DNA of 64,000 nucleotides from Gemmatimonadaceae bacterium (GTDB lineage: Bacteria; Gemmatimonadota; Gemmatimonadetes; Gemmatimonadales; Gemmatimonadaceae), in assembly GCA_016742275.1 (NCBI GenBank), contig JACVCD010000021.1:31712-95711 (forward strand). Reading direction: 5' to 3'. Shown here one piece after another: positions 1 through 8,413 of the stretch. Numbering within the stretch: position 1 is the first letter of the stretch; each line of letters starts with the position of its first letter. The notes under the pieces were generated by a model, which searched no databases, was not told where the DNA came from, and saw nothing but the letters and a program-made list of their open reading frames with translations. The position numbers and the translations under genes are program-made.

Positions 1-2
1 TG

Positions 3-284
3 TCGGCGTACTGGGGCAACACCAAGGGCTTGGCACGCGACCAGTTCAAGCGGGACGAGCTCGAGAAGCGTCTCATCGTGATGCAGTGCCTCATGCAGCA
101 TGACAAGTACGCGTTTGTCGAGGATCGCCCACGTTTGATGGCGGGTGGTGTGCAGGAGTATCTCGTCGAGCTGACCAAGGGGAAAATCAGCTCCCGCACC
201 ACGTTCTCCACCGTGACCGGTCCTGGTGGCAAATGGCTGGTGCAGGATGTGGATGTCAGCAAACTGCGCGACTTCTGTCGCTGA
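3..284 (+). CDS. C-terminal part of an unidentified protein (5' end outside the window)
   Basis: The reading frame is open from the first in-frame codon at position 3 to a TGA ending at 284, so only the last 93 or so residues are visible. A TTG at 30 could be read as a start, but the open frame upstream argues that the gene begins before the window. The visible part is charged and apparently soluble; it includes VQEYLVELTKGKISS and ends KLRDFCR. The alternating hydrophobic pattern near VTGPGGKWLVQDVDVS suggests a small beta-sheet domain. I do not recognise the family. It converges on the epimerase gene across a hairpin at 334-363. Confidence 0.6.
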   Translation, partial: SAYWGNTKGLARDQFKRDELEKRLIVMQCLMQHDKYAFVEDRPRLMAGGVQEYLVELTKGKISSRTTFSTVTGPGGKWLVQDVDVSKLRDFCR

Positions 285-333
285 CACATCTGCCGACACA
301 CCGACGTTCCAGACGCTCCAGTCATGTTTTGCA

Positions 334-363
334 CCAGCCCGCGGCCTTCCGGCCCCGGGCTGG
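334..363. terminator. Hairpin between convergent genes, probable bidirectional terminator
   Basis: CCAGCCCG at 334-341 pairs perfectly with CGGGCTGG at 356-363. An inner GGCC/GGCC pairing (343-346 with 351-354) extends the stem after a one-base mismatch and leaves a TTCC loop. It sits between the stop codons of two convergent genes. There is no strong T-tract on either side, so the terminator role rests on position and stem stability. Confidence 0.55.
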
Positions 364-381
364 TTCTGCTTCCGGCCCTGA

Positions 382-792
382 CTAGTATTCGGACAGTTCG
401 ACGAGAACGCCGCCGGTTGAGCTCGGATGCAGGAATGCAATGCGCTTGCCTTCCGCGCCGATCCGTGGGGTTTCGTCGATGAGTCGGAGACCGGCATCAC
501 GGCAGCGCTGCATCATGCCGTCGAGGTCGTCCACGGCGAAGCACACGTGATGAATACCGGGACCGCGCTTGGCGACATATTTGCCGATCGGGGTATCCTC
601 AGCGGTGGCCTGCAGCAGTTCTACGAGTGATTCACCAGAGGCGAGCCCAACGATGGTCGCGCCATCTGAATCACCAAGTGGAACCTCGGGCATCTGCAAC
701 ACATCACGCATGATGGGCAACAGCTCGTCGATGGCGCGTACGGCGACCCCGATGTGGGCGATGCGCGTGCCGCGGCGAACGGATTGGGTCAT
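382..792 (-). CDS. mce: Methylmalonyl-CoA epimerase
   Basis: This 136-residue protein has the size and two-module vicinal-oxygen-chelate fold of methylmalonyl-CoA epimerases, which interconvert the (S)- and (R)-methylmalonyl-CoA epimers between propionyl-CoA carboxylase and methylmalonyl-CoA mutase. The expected metal ligands are visible in order: His in RIAHIGVAV near residue 13, Glu in SLVELL near 58, His in GIHHVCFAV near 80, and the terminal Glu in VLVELSE near 133. It is transcribed away from trxA. The other propionate-pathway genes are not in the window, although acyl-CoA oxidation genes lie at 43-47 kb. A different VOC enzyme is possible but unlikely. Confidence 0.88.
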   Translation of the reverse strand: MTQSVRRGTRIAHIGVAVRAIDELLPIMRDVLQMPEVPLGDSDGATIVGLASGESLVELLQATAEDTPIGKYVAKRGPGIHHVCFAVDDLDGMMQRCRDAGLRLIDETPRIGAEGKRIAFLHPSSTGGVLVELSEY

Positions 793-895
793 GGCGGTCT
801 AGTAAAGGACGTCGGTGACAGGATCCGAATCTTAATCCCGCATTCGGAGGACAGCGCAGGGGCACAGGCCACCGCGCGCCTCCCACGGAGCTACG

Positions 896-1219
896 ATGGC
901 GAACGCAGTCGAAGTGAAGGACGATACGTTTGCGACCGAGATCGAGCAGCATCAGGGGCTCGCGGTCGTGGATTTCTGGGCGACGTGGTGTGCTCCGTGT
1001 CGCATGATTGCCCCGATTGTCGAGCAGCTGGCTGTGGACTACCAGGGCAAGGCCAAGGTGGCCAAGCTCGATGTCGACAACAATCAGCGCACGGCAGCGC
1101 GCTTCAACGTGCGATCCATCCCGACCATCCTGTTCTTCAAGGACGGCAAGCTGGTGGATCAGGTTGTTGGTGCGGTACCGCGCCCGGCGCTTGAAGCGAA
1201 GTTCAAGGAGCACGCCTGA
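896..1219 (+). CDS. trxA: Thioredoxin
   Basis: This is a single-domain thioredoxin of 107 residues, the usual length. The redox site WCAPC is at residues 31-35 (Cys32 and Cys35), preceded by VVDFWATW, and the cis-Pro segment RSIPTILFF follows near residue 73. It reduces protein disulfides in the cytoplasm using electrons from thioredoxin reductase, which is not seen here. GGAG lies about 8 bases before the ATG. The gene is divergent from the epimerase gene and is followed within 80 bases by rsmI, with a strong hairpin between them. Confidence 0.95.
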   Translation: MANAVEVKDDTFATEIEQHQGLAVVDFWATWCAPCRMIAPIVEQLAVDYQGKAKVAKLDVDNNQRTAARFNVRSIPTILFFKDGKLVDQVVGAVPRPALEAKFKEHA

Positions 1220-1270
1220 CCGAGCGGTCGGATGCGCTCGCGTCGCTAGCGCAGGCAGCGTCGCAGGAAT

Positions 1271-1296
1271 GGCCCCAGGCGGTAACGCCTGGGGCC
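1271..1296 (+). terminator. Perfect 10-bp hairpin between trxA and rsmI
   Basis: GGCCCCAGGC (1271-1280) and GCCTGGGGCC (1287-1296) form a perfect stem around a six-base loop. It ends one base before the TTG at 1297 that is the best-placed rsmI start. No T-tract follows. It may terminate or attenuate trxA transcription, or act on rsmI translation by enclosing the bases where a ribosome-binding site would be. Confidence 0.6.
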
Positions 1297-2106
1297 TTGC
1301 ACGTTGTCAGCACCCCGATCGGTCATCTCGGGGACATGACGCTGCGGGCGCTTGCCGTGCTGCAGCAGGTGACGCTGATCTGCTGCGAGGATACGCGTCA
1401 CAGTCGACCGTTACTCGATCGCTTTGGTATTCGCGCGGCGACGCTGGCGCTGCATGAGCACAATGAGGCGAGCGCGGTTCCGCGCCTGATCGAACGACTG
1501 CAGGCAGGTGAGTCGCTGGCGCTGATCAGTGATGCCGGCACCCCATTGGTGTCCGACCCGGGCAGTCGTCTGGTCGAGGCAACGCTCGATGCCGGTCTTC
1601 GTGTCATACCGGTTCCAGGAGCATCCGCCACCTTGGCGGCCCTCGTTGCGTCGGGGATCACACCGCACCCCTTTACGGTGCTCGGATTTCTGCCGCGAAA
1701 AGGAAAAGAACGCGAAGACCATCTCGCGTTGGCGGCACGGTCGCCGCACGCCGTTGTGGTATTCGAATCACCAAATCGGTTGGTCGACACGCTGCGGGAA
1801 CTCGCGTCGGTGGGTGGTGCCCAGAGGCGCGTGGCGGTGGCGCGGGAGCTGACCAAGCATTTTGAGGACATCCAGCGCGGAACGCTGCTCGATGTCGCCG
1901 CGTATTACGAGGCGACCCCTCCGCGCGGCGAAATCGTCATCGTGCTGGCCGGGGCGGTCGCTGCGGAGGTGACGGAAGACGGGTTGCAGGCCGCTGCTCA
2001 GGCCTGGCGCGAGCAAGGATTCCGTCCGCGTGATATCGTCCGAATGCTGATGGACGAGCACGGCGCCAGCCGCAATCTCGCCTATCGTCTCGCCCACGAC
2101 ACCTGA
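1297..2106 (+). CDS. rsmI: 16S rRNA (cytidine-1402 2'-O)-methyltransferase
   Basis: The protein has 269 residues from TTG 1297. It belongs to the tetrapyrrole-methylase-like fold and methylates the ribose of C1402 in 16S rRNA using S-adenosylmethionine. Diagnostic stretches are HVVSTPIGHLGDMTLRAL at the N-terminus, CCEDTRHSRPLLD near 30, LISDAGTPLVSDPG near 75, and the late segment GEIVIVLAG. The start is uncertain. No ATG or GTG precedes the conserved HVVSTPIG, TTG 1297 directly abuts a hairpin, and a CTG at 1216-1218 with AAGGAG at 1205-1210 would add 27 residues. It lies downstream of trxA and 17 bases before the DUF4159 gene. Confidence 0.93.
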   Translation: MHVVSTPIGHLGDMTLRALAVLQQVTLICCEDTRHSRPLLDRFGIRAATLALHEHNEASAVPRLIERLQAGESLALISDAGTPLVSDPGSRLVEATLDAGLRVIPVPGASATLAALVASGITPHPFTVLGFLPRKGKEREDHLALAARSPHAVVVFESPNRLVDTLRELASVGGAQRRVAVARELTKHFEDIQRGTLLDVAAYYEATPPRGEIVIVLAGAVAAEVTEDGLQAAAQAWREQGFRPRDIVRMLMDEHGASRNLAYRLAHDT

Positions 2107-2123
2107 GCCCTACCCGAGTCGCC

Positions 2124-2828
2124 ATGCTGTCTGCTGCTGCGCCGCGTGTTCTTCGCAGGACCCTGATGGCGGCGTGTCTGCTCGCTCCGCTCGGACTCAT
2201 GGCGGCCTCCTATGGCGGTCCCGGGCGATTGGCCATTGCCCGTGTGCAGTATGAAGGCGGCGGCGATTGGTACGCCAACCCATCCAGTCTGCCCAATCTC
2301 ATTCGCGCGGTGGCCGAGCGCACGTCGTTGCCCATTGAGCGTGCCGAAGCACGTGTGCGTCTCACTGACTCTGCGCTCTTTGATTTTCCCTTCCTGCACA
2401 TCACGGGACACGGCGAGATCAAGTTGAGCGAAGTCGAAGTGACGCGACTGCGCGAGTATCTCACCCGCGGCGGCTTCCTGCATGCCGACGACAATTACGG
2501 GCTCGATGAAAGTCTGCGGCGCGAACTCGCGCGCGTCTTTCCTGATCGTCAGCTCGTTGAAGTGCCAACGTCGCATCCGATCTACCACCTGGTGTATGAC
2601 TTCCCGGGTGGTGTGCCAAAGATTCATGAGCATGACGGCAAGCCGGCCAAGGGCTACGGCATCTTCATCGGCAATCGCCTCGCCGTTTACTACACCTATT
2701 CGACCGACCTCGGCAACGGATGGGAAGACATCGGGACCTACCCGGATCCGCCGGCGCTGCATGAATCGGCCATTCGTCTCGGTGTCAATCTCTTCACGTA
2801 CGCTATCACTTCACGCGTAACGCCATGA
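2124..2828 (+). CDS. Exported DUF4159 family protein
   Basis: The protein has 234 residues with an N-terminal hydrophobic export segment (LMAACLLAPLGLMAASYG). The rest fits the DUF4159 family, which has a flavodoxin/amidotransferase-like fold of unknown function: RVQYEGGGDWYANPSS, then LTRGGFLHADDNYG, then the C-terminal HESAIRLGVNLFTYAIT. In other bacteria DUF4159 genes usually sit with MoxR ATPase, DUF58 and BatA/DUF4175-type envelope genes. Here the next full gene is DUF4175 and the ATPase is absent. The stop overlaps the ATG of a 24-codon ORF (ATGA at 2825-2828), so translational coupling is likely. Confidence 0.85.
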   Translation: MLSAAAPRVLRRTLMAACLLAPLGLMAASYGGPGRLAIARVQYEGGGDWYANPSSLPNLIRAVAERTSLPIERAEARVRLTDSALFDFPFLHITGHGEIKLSEVEVTRLREYLTRGGFLHADDNYGLDESLRRELARVFPDRQLVEVPTSHPIYHLVYDFPGGVPKIHEHDGKPAKGYGIFIGNRLAVYYTYSTDLGNGWEDIGTYPDPPALHESAIRLGVNLFTYAITSRVTP

Positions 2829-2899
2829 TCAGCAATCATGACCTGCTGGCGAATTCTTCAGTGAACATGCTGGACGATGTCGCGCCGAGGTGTGCATGA
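2825..2899 (+). CDS. 24-codon ORF bridging two genes by ATGA overlaps
   Basis: ATG 2825 overlaps the DUF4159 stop (ATGA), and the ORF's own TGA at 2897-2899 overlaps ATG 2896 of the DUF4175 gene (again ATGA). The 24 residues begin MISNHDLL and end DVAPRCA. There is no hydrophobic segment, so it is probably not a membrane microprotein. The arrangement would carry ribosomes through the gap by termination-reinitiation. It could equally be the collapsed remnant of a lost gene such as the moxR/DUF58 pair usually found here. I know of no family. Confidence 0.45.
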   Translation: MISNHDLLANSSVNMLDDVAPRCA

Positions 2900-5800
2900 C
2901 GGCTCCAGCAATTCGCACGCGTGGTGCCGAGCGCGCCGCTGAAGGAGCCGCGCTCGACGCGCGACTGGCACAGGAACAGGGAGGACTGCAGGCACGTGTA
3001 ACCGCCGCGTCCGTCTTACTGGTCATTGCCGTGCTGGCGGGCGCTGTCGCCATCGGCGCGTGGGCATTGGCCGATGGGCGTTGGATGCGTTGGCCGCGGG
3101 TCATGCCATTCGTGTTCTGGTTTGCCGGTGCAGGTGGCGCATGGCTGGCTGTTCGTCAGTGGCGCGCACGCAATGCTGGTGTGCTGTCGCGTGTTGGATT
3201 GGCGGGCGTGATCGAGGCCGAACAGTCACTGCGTGCAGGTTCGTTGCGCGGTGCGCTCGAAGTGGCCAACAGTGGACCACTTGGCGCGCGTGCGGCGCGT
3301 GATGTGGCGCATCGATTGGTGCCGGGGCCGCTGGTGCCACGCGAGGCGCGTCGTCTGCTGCAGGGTGTGACGATTGCCGGTGTGGCTGCGGCGATTGGTG
3401 CGGCCGGTGTGGGTTCAGCGGCACGCATGGTGCCCGATGGTTTGGCGGCCATGCGTCGTCCGATTGCGGCGTGGCGTGGCACATTGTTGCCAGCCATGGC
3501 ATTTGATCGCCTGCCCACGCGTGTGCCGCGTGGTATGCCGGTCACGCTGAGGGTTGTGGCACCGGGGCGTGAAAACATTGTCGTGTCGCGGCGCGCTGAA
3601 GGTGAAGCGTGGCAGGACACCACATTGCAGGTGAGTGATGAAGGCACGGCTGCGTTGGCGCTTGGTCCGATGCGTGCGCCGACCACGGTGCGCGTGTCCG
3701 ATGGACGTGCGACACCGCTCGAGGCCGCGCTGATTATCGAAGACCGTGGATGGATTGGTGATGTGTCGCTCCGCGCGCACTACCCGTCGTACCTCGGCCG
3801 GACGGACGAATCGCTTGAGCCCGTGCCGCCGCTCCGCGTGCCGCGTGGCACGCGTGTACGCGTGCGCATCATGCTGCATGCGGGCGCACGCAACGCTGTG
3901 CTGGTGAATGGGCGCGACACCGTGCCGCTGATTCCTGCGGGTGATCTGGTTGGCACTGGCCAGCCCGCAGAGGCGCTGATTCCCATCGATCGTGATGGCA
4001 CGTGGACTTGGCGTGCCGATGCGACGCCACGCGCCGATGGTGTGGCATTGCCACCGGAATTGCCCGATGCGTTGCCGTTTACGACCATCCCCGATCAGTC
4101 GCCAGATGTGCAGATCGTGGCACCGGTAACCGATACAGCCATTGGTCCGACGGGCGAAGTGGCAGTGCTGGTCGATGCCAGCGACGATCATGGCGTGGCC
4201 CGCGTGCACCTCATGGTGTGGCGTGAAGCGGCGGGTGGTGATGTCCCGGTGACGCGTGAGCGCGTCGAAGTGGCTTCGCCAGCGTCGCCAGTTTTTGAAG
4301 GTGGCACCACCATTACGCTCGATGGCCGCAAGCTCGAGCCGGGCGACAAGCTGCATGTGACGGCCGTAGCGACCGACGATTCGCCGTGGGCACAACAGGC
4401 GGTGAGTGCGGAAATCATTCTGCGTATGCCGACACTGGCCGAGCAGCGCTCGATGGCGCGTGCGCTGGCGGACTCGCTGGCGCAGCGGGCCAAGCAGTTG
4501 GCGCAGCAGGAGCGTCAGTTGCAGCAGAACACGAGTGATGCCTCACGCAATCGTGAGCTCAAGGGATCGCCCGGCGAGCAGAATCAGTCGAACGGTGCCA
4601 AGAGTGAAGGCAACAAGTCCCAGTCCATGTCATTCAGCGCGGCCGAAAAGGCGCGGCAGATGGCCCGGGATCAGCAGCAGCTGAGCTCCAAGGTGGATTC
4701 GCTGCGTCAGAGTGCGCAGGAACTCGAGTCACGTCTGCGCAATGCGAACGCACTCGATACCACACTGGCGTCGCGCATGCGGGACATTCAGAAGATGCTG
4801 CGCGATGCGATGACGCCCGAGATGCAGAAGCAGCTCGAGGAGCTCAATCGTAATGCAGAGCGTTTGAGCGGCTCGCAGGCGCAACAGTCCATGCAGCAGT
4901 TGTCCGAGCAGCAGAAGCAGATGCGCGAGCAGCTCGAGAAGAGCGCGGAGATGCTGAAGCGCGCGGCGCTTGAAGGGGCGATGCAGACTCTCAAGGACGA
5001 TGCGCGCGATCTGTCGAAGGAACAGCGACAGATGGCCGAACGTATGGACGGCGCCAAGCGTGAAGGTGCGAATGGCAAGCCGGGCGAGAGCAAGGAGGGC
5101 GCGGAGCAGCGTGCCTCACAGGATCCGCGCGAACTGGCGGAGCGGTCGCGCGAAATTCAGCGACAGGTCGAGCAGCTCGCCAAGAAGCTCGAAGAAGCTG
5201 GCGCGCGTCAGGGTGCACAGAAAACGCGCGAAGCGGAGCCAATGGCCAAGCAGGCTGCGGATGCCATGTCTCAGGCCGCTCGGGAAGCGCAGCGTCAGCA
5301 GCAACAGGGCCAGCAGCAGCAAGGCCAGCAGGGGCAACAAGGCCAGCAGGGGCAACAAGGCCAGCAGCAGCAGGGCCAGCAAGGACAGCAAGGCCAACAG
5401 CAACAGGGTCAACAAGGCCAACAGGGTCAGCAAGGACAGCAAGGCCAGCAGCAACAGGGTCAACAAGGCCAGCAGGGTCAACAAGGACAGCAAGGCCAAC
5501 AGGGGCAGCAGGGCAGGCCGCAAGGACAGCAGGGTGGTCCGCCGCAGTCCGGTGGTCAGGGTGATCCATCGCAGCAGGCTCGCCAGGCTGCAGATGCGAT
5601 GGACAAGGCTGCGCAACAGCTTGGACAGGCGCGCGACGCACAGGTGAATGCATGGAAGGGTGAGTTGTCGGACCAGCTCGATCAGTCCATCAACGAGACC
5701 ATGCAGTTGGCGCGTCAGCAGGCCGAGCTCGAAAAGCGCGCGCGTCAGGACGGATCGCAGGGTATGCAGGGCGAGCAGAGTGCACTGCAGCAGGGTGTGC

Positions 5801-6585
5801 AGCAGGCGGCCGAGCGTCTCGAAGAAGCGGGCCGGTCGTCGTCGCTGCTGTCGCAGCGTTCACAGAAGGCCATGGGTGAAGCGCAGCGTCGGGTTGAGCA
5901 GGCTACGCAGGCCATGCAGCAGCAGGGGCAGCCTGGTGGGTCCGAGCAGGCGCAGAACGCGATGAAGGATGCCAGTGAAGCGCTCAATCAGGCGCTGTCA
6001 TCGCTGGTGCGTGATCGCGAGCGTGTGAACAACGCGAAATCGGCGTCGGGCTTCACTGAGATGATGGAGCAACTCAAGCAGTTGGCGCAGCAGCAGGGGC
6101 AGCTCAATAGCCAGATGCAGGGCCTCAACATGATGCCGGGTGGTGCCAAGGGTGATCAGGCGCAGCAGCAGGCACGCGTGTTGGCTCGCCAGCAGCGTGA
6201 TGTGGCGCGCAGCCTGACCGATGTGTCCGATCTCGATGAGACCGGGCGCACCGATGCACTCGCGCGTGAGGCTCAGCAGTTGGCGCAGCAACTCGAACGC
6301 AATGGACTCGATCCCGCTGTGGCGCAGCGACAGCAGTCGTTGTATCGCCGTTTGCTGGATGCGGGTCGATTCCTCGAGCAGGATGAGCGTGACGATCAGG
6401 GGCCGCGTGAAGCGAAGGCCGGCAGTGGACTCAACACCGGTCGCGTTGATGGTCCGCAGTCGGGACGCGCGGCCAGCAAGTTCCCGCCGCCGACGTGGAA
6501 CGATCTGCGTGGACTGGGCGCCGATGATCGTCGTCTGGTGATCGAGTACTTCCGCCGCCTCAATGGCACGCTGCCACCGCAATAA
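2896..6585 (+). CDS. DUF4175 family membrane protein with Gln/Gly-repeat coiled-coil region
   Basis: The protein has about 1229 residues. The N-terminal part has membrane segments near residues 35-57, 67-85 and 150-172, followed by a roughly 300-residue beta-rich region (residues 190-510) that looks exported. From about residue 515 onwards it is strongly helical, rich in Gln, Glu, Arg and Ala, and looks like coiled coil. A low-complexity block of GQQ repeats lies around residues 800-875. The C-terminus carries FPPPTWNDLRGLGADDRRLV. This architecture fits DUF4175 proteins, whose function is unknown. ATG 2896 is chosen over GTG 2890 because it forms the ATGA overlap with the preceding mini-ORF. 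Its 3' end overlaps the next gene by 23 bases. Confidence 0.8.
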   Translation: MTAPAIRTRGAERAAEGAALDARLAQEQGGLQARVTAASVLLVIAVLAGAVAIGAWALADGRWMRWPRVMPFVFWFAGAGGAWLAVRQWRARNAGVLSRVGLAGVIEAEQSLRAGSLRGALEVANSGPLGARAARDVAHRLVPGPLVPREARRLLQGVTIAGVAAAIGAAGVGSAARMVPDGLAAMRRPIAAWRGTLLPAMAFDRLPTRVPRGMPVTLRVVAPGRENIVVSRRAEGEAWQDTTLQVSDEGTAALALGPMRAPTTVRVSDGRATPLEAALIIEDRGWIGDVSLRAHYPSYLGRTDESLEPVPPLRVPRGTRVRVRIMLHAGARNAVLVNGRDTVPLIPAGDLVGTGQPAEALIPIDRDGTWTWRADATPRADGVALPPELPDALPFTTIPDQSPDVQIVAPVTDTAIGPTGEVAVLVDASDDHGVARVHLMVWREAAGGDVPVTRERVEVASPASPVFEGGTTITLDGRKLEPGDKLHVTAVATDDSPWAQQAVSAEIILRMPTLAEQRSMARALADSLAQRAKQLAQQERQLQQNTSDASRNRELKGSPGEQNQSNGAKSEGNKSQSMSFSAAEKARQMARDQQQLSSKVDSLRQSAQELESRLRNANALDTTLASRMRDIQKMLRDAMTPEMQKQLEELNRNAERLSGSQAQQSMQQLSEQQKQMREQLEKSAEMLKRAALEGAMQTLKDDARDLSKEQRQMAERMDGAKREGANGKPGESKEGAEQRASQDPRELAERSREIQRQVEQLAKKLEEAGARQGAQKTREAEPMAKQAADAMSQAAREAQRQQQQGQQQQGQQGQQGQQGQQGQQQQGQQGQQGQQQQGQQGQQGQQGQQGQQQQGQQGQQGQQGQQGQQGQQGRPQGQQGGPPQSGGQGDPSQQARQAADAMDKAAQQLGQARDAQVNAWKGELSDQLDQSINETMQLARQQAELEKRARQDGSQGMQGEQSALQQGVQQAAERLEEAGRSSSLLSQRSQKAMGEAQRRVEQATQAMQQQGQPGGSEQAQNAMKDASEALNQALSSLVRDRERVNNAKSASGFTEMMEQLKQLAQQQGQLNSQMQGLNMMPGGAKGDQAQQQARVLARQQRDVARSLTDVSDLDETGRTDALAREAQQLAQQLERNGLDPAVAQRQQSLYRRLLDAGRFLEQDERDDQGPREAKAGSGLNTGRVDGPQSGRAASKFPPPTWNDLRGLGADDRRLVIEYFRRLNGTLPPQ
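5296..5514 (+). repeat. In-frame Gln/Gly codon repeat inside the DUF4175 gene
   Basis: About 70 codons alternate CAG/CAA with GGC/GGT/GGG/GGA, giving GQQ and GQQQQ units. Units differ at synonymous positions, so this is not a recent perfect expansion, but neighbouring copies are similar enough for slippage or assembly collapse. Length variation between strains would be expected. Confidence 0.9.
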
Positions 6586-8413
6586 TCTGCGAGTCCTGTT
6601 GGTGTCGGGCGTTGCGCTATCCGGCTTGTTAGCCGGCGCGCAGCGCCTCGAGGCCCAGGGCTCACGTATGCCGCCAGCGTCGGCTTCACCGCCGACAATG
6701 ACGGACCCGCTCGCGCGCGCGCTCGACGCCGAAGACAAGGGCAATCGGGCGGTTGCCGTCGCCGCCTACAAGGACGTCGTGACTCAAGTCATGGCCGATG
6801 GTGGCAGCGATGGCAATCGCCTGGCCGTCGCGATGCTTGGACTTGAGCGCGTCTGGTATGAGCAGGGCGCACTCGATTCCATCGTGCCCATGGTGCGACG
6901 CATTCTGCAGCGACGGCCAACCGATCCCACGGCGCATCAGATTCACCTGCGTGCCCTCATCATGATGGCTCGTGATGAGGACGCACGATTCGCGTTCGTC
7001 GCCTGGCGACGCGCCACTGGCAACGATGGTGCGCCGTATCGCGAGTATGCGCGTTTGCTGATGCAGCGTGGACGTTCACTGGCCGCCGACTCGGTACTCA
7101 AGGAAGCCACGCGGTTGTTGGGCACGGCTGGAGCCATCACTGGCGAGACGGCGCAGTTACACGTGTCGCTCGGGCGATGGTTCGAAGCGGCCACGGCGTA
7201 TCGCAATGCGCTGGTGGATCAACCGTATCTCGAAACAGCGGCCCTCTATGGCATGCAGCGCGCGCCCGGACCGGCGCGCGATTCCATTCGTTCTGTGCTC
7301 AGTGCGCCGCCGGCAGAGTTGGTGACGCGTCGATTGCTGTCGTCGCTCGAGTTCGCATGGAACGAACCGCGACGCGCATGGGTGGCCATGTCGACGCTTC
7401 CGGCGAATGACAGCACGATTGCCGCGTGGCGGGCTTTTGGCGAACGCGCGGAACTCAATCAGTCGTGGCTGGTGGCTCGTGAAGCCTGGCGCGCCGTCTT
7501 TGCGCGCACGGGAGATCTGGAAAGTCAGCGTCGTTCGGCCGAAGCCGCACTACGGAGTGGGGATGCGGCGTTGGCGCTGACCATTCTGAACACCAAGCCG
7601 CGGAGTGGTGATACCACCAGTGCCGCGGTGCGATCACGTGCGCTGTTACCACTCGAAATCGAAGCGTTGGGCGAAAGCGGGAAGGTGGCCGAAGCGCAGG
7701 CGGCGCTCGATCGTGAACGGTCGCGCCTCGATGCGGCATCGGTATCCATGCTCACACGTCCGCTGGTCAACGCGTGGCTGCGAGCCGGCGATGTCGAAAA
7801 GGCACGCCGGGCGATGGCCGATACGGATTTGCAAGATGACGACGAGATTGCCGGCTCCCTCGCATTGTATGATGGGGATCTGGCAACGGCGCGTCGGCAT
7901 CTGGTGCGCGCGGCATCGCAGCGCTCTGAACTGGTGGATGCGCTGGGTTTGCTGGCACGAGTGCGATTGGATCGCTCGCAGGCAGTAGGGCGAGCGTTCC
8001 TCACGTTAGCGAAGCGCGACTCCGTCAGTGCGGCCACACAGTTTGCTGCGCTGGCCGATTCGGTTGGTACGGCGGCCCCCGCGGTACTTGCACTGAGCGC
8101 ACGTATCGGTCGCCCCGACGGTGCTACGGCAGTGTGGGAGCGCATCGTGACCACGTATCCCAAGAGTCCGGAGGCGCCGGAGGCGCTACTTGCATGGGCA
8201 CGTTGGCTGCGCGCGCGCGGCGATACTGCAGGCGCGCGAACACGCCTTGAACAGTTGCTGGTGGATTACACGAACAGCGCGCTTGCGCCCCAGGCGCGAC
8301 GTGAGCTCGAACAACTCAAGGGTACGGTGCCTCCGGCGGAGTCAACTGCCGACGTGTCGGCCATCGACTTCTCTGTTGCCATGGCATCACCGACTAGATT
8401 TCTCACATGCTGA
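6563..8413 (+). CDS. Exported tetratricopeptide-like repeat protein
   Basis: The protein has 616 residues. The signal peptide VLLVSGVALSGLLAGAQRLEAQ has a likely cleavage after the Gemmatimonas-style AQ. The mature part is almost wholly helical, with repeating pairs such as AEAQAALDRERSRLDAASVSML and PEAPEALLAWARWLRARGD, typical of TPR or Sel1-like superhelices. This suggests a periplasmic scaffold. ATG 6563 lies inside the end of the DUF4175 gene and its stop overlaps the next ATG by seven bases, so it belongs to the same operon. No catalytic motif is seen and I cannot assign a partner beyond operon neighbours. Confidence 0.7.
   Translation: MARCHRNNLRVLLVSGVALSGLLAGAQRLEAQGSRMPPASASPPTMTDPLARALDAEDKGNRAVAVAAYKDVVTQVMADGGSDGNRLAVAMLGLERVWYEQGALDSIVPMVRRILQRRPTDPTAHQIHLRALIMMARDEDARFAFVAWRRATGNDGAPYREYARLLMQRGRSLAADSVLKEATRLLGTAGAITGETAQLHVSLGRWFEAATAYRNALVDQPYLETAALYGMQRAPGPARDSIRSVLSAPPAELVTRRLLSSLEFAWNEPRRAWVAMSTLPANDSTIAAWRAFGERAELNQSWLVAREAWRAVFARTGDLESQRRSAEAALRSGDAALALTILNTKPRSGDTTSAAVRSRALLPLEIEALGESGKVAEAQAALDRERSRLDAASVSMLTRPLVNAWLRAGDVEKARRAMADTDLQDDDEIAGSLALYDGDLATARRHLVRAASQRSELVDALGLLARVRLDRSQAVGRAFLTLAKRDSVSAATQFAALADSVGTAAPAVLALSARIGRPDGATAVWERIVTTYPKSPEAPEALLAWARWLRARGDTAGARTRLEQLLVDYTNSALAPQARRELEQLKGTVPPAESTADVSAIDFSVAMASPTRFLTC

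Noticed and set aside
5116..5653. Leu/Ala-rich open frames opposite the Gln/Gly repeat that look like membrane proteins
   Set aside because: They are complements of CAG/GGC codons; the hydrophobic appearance is an artefact of the repeat.
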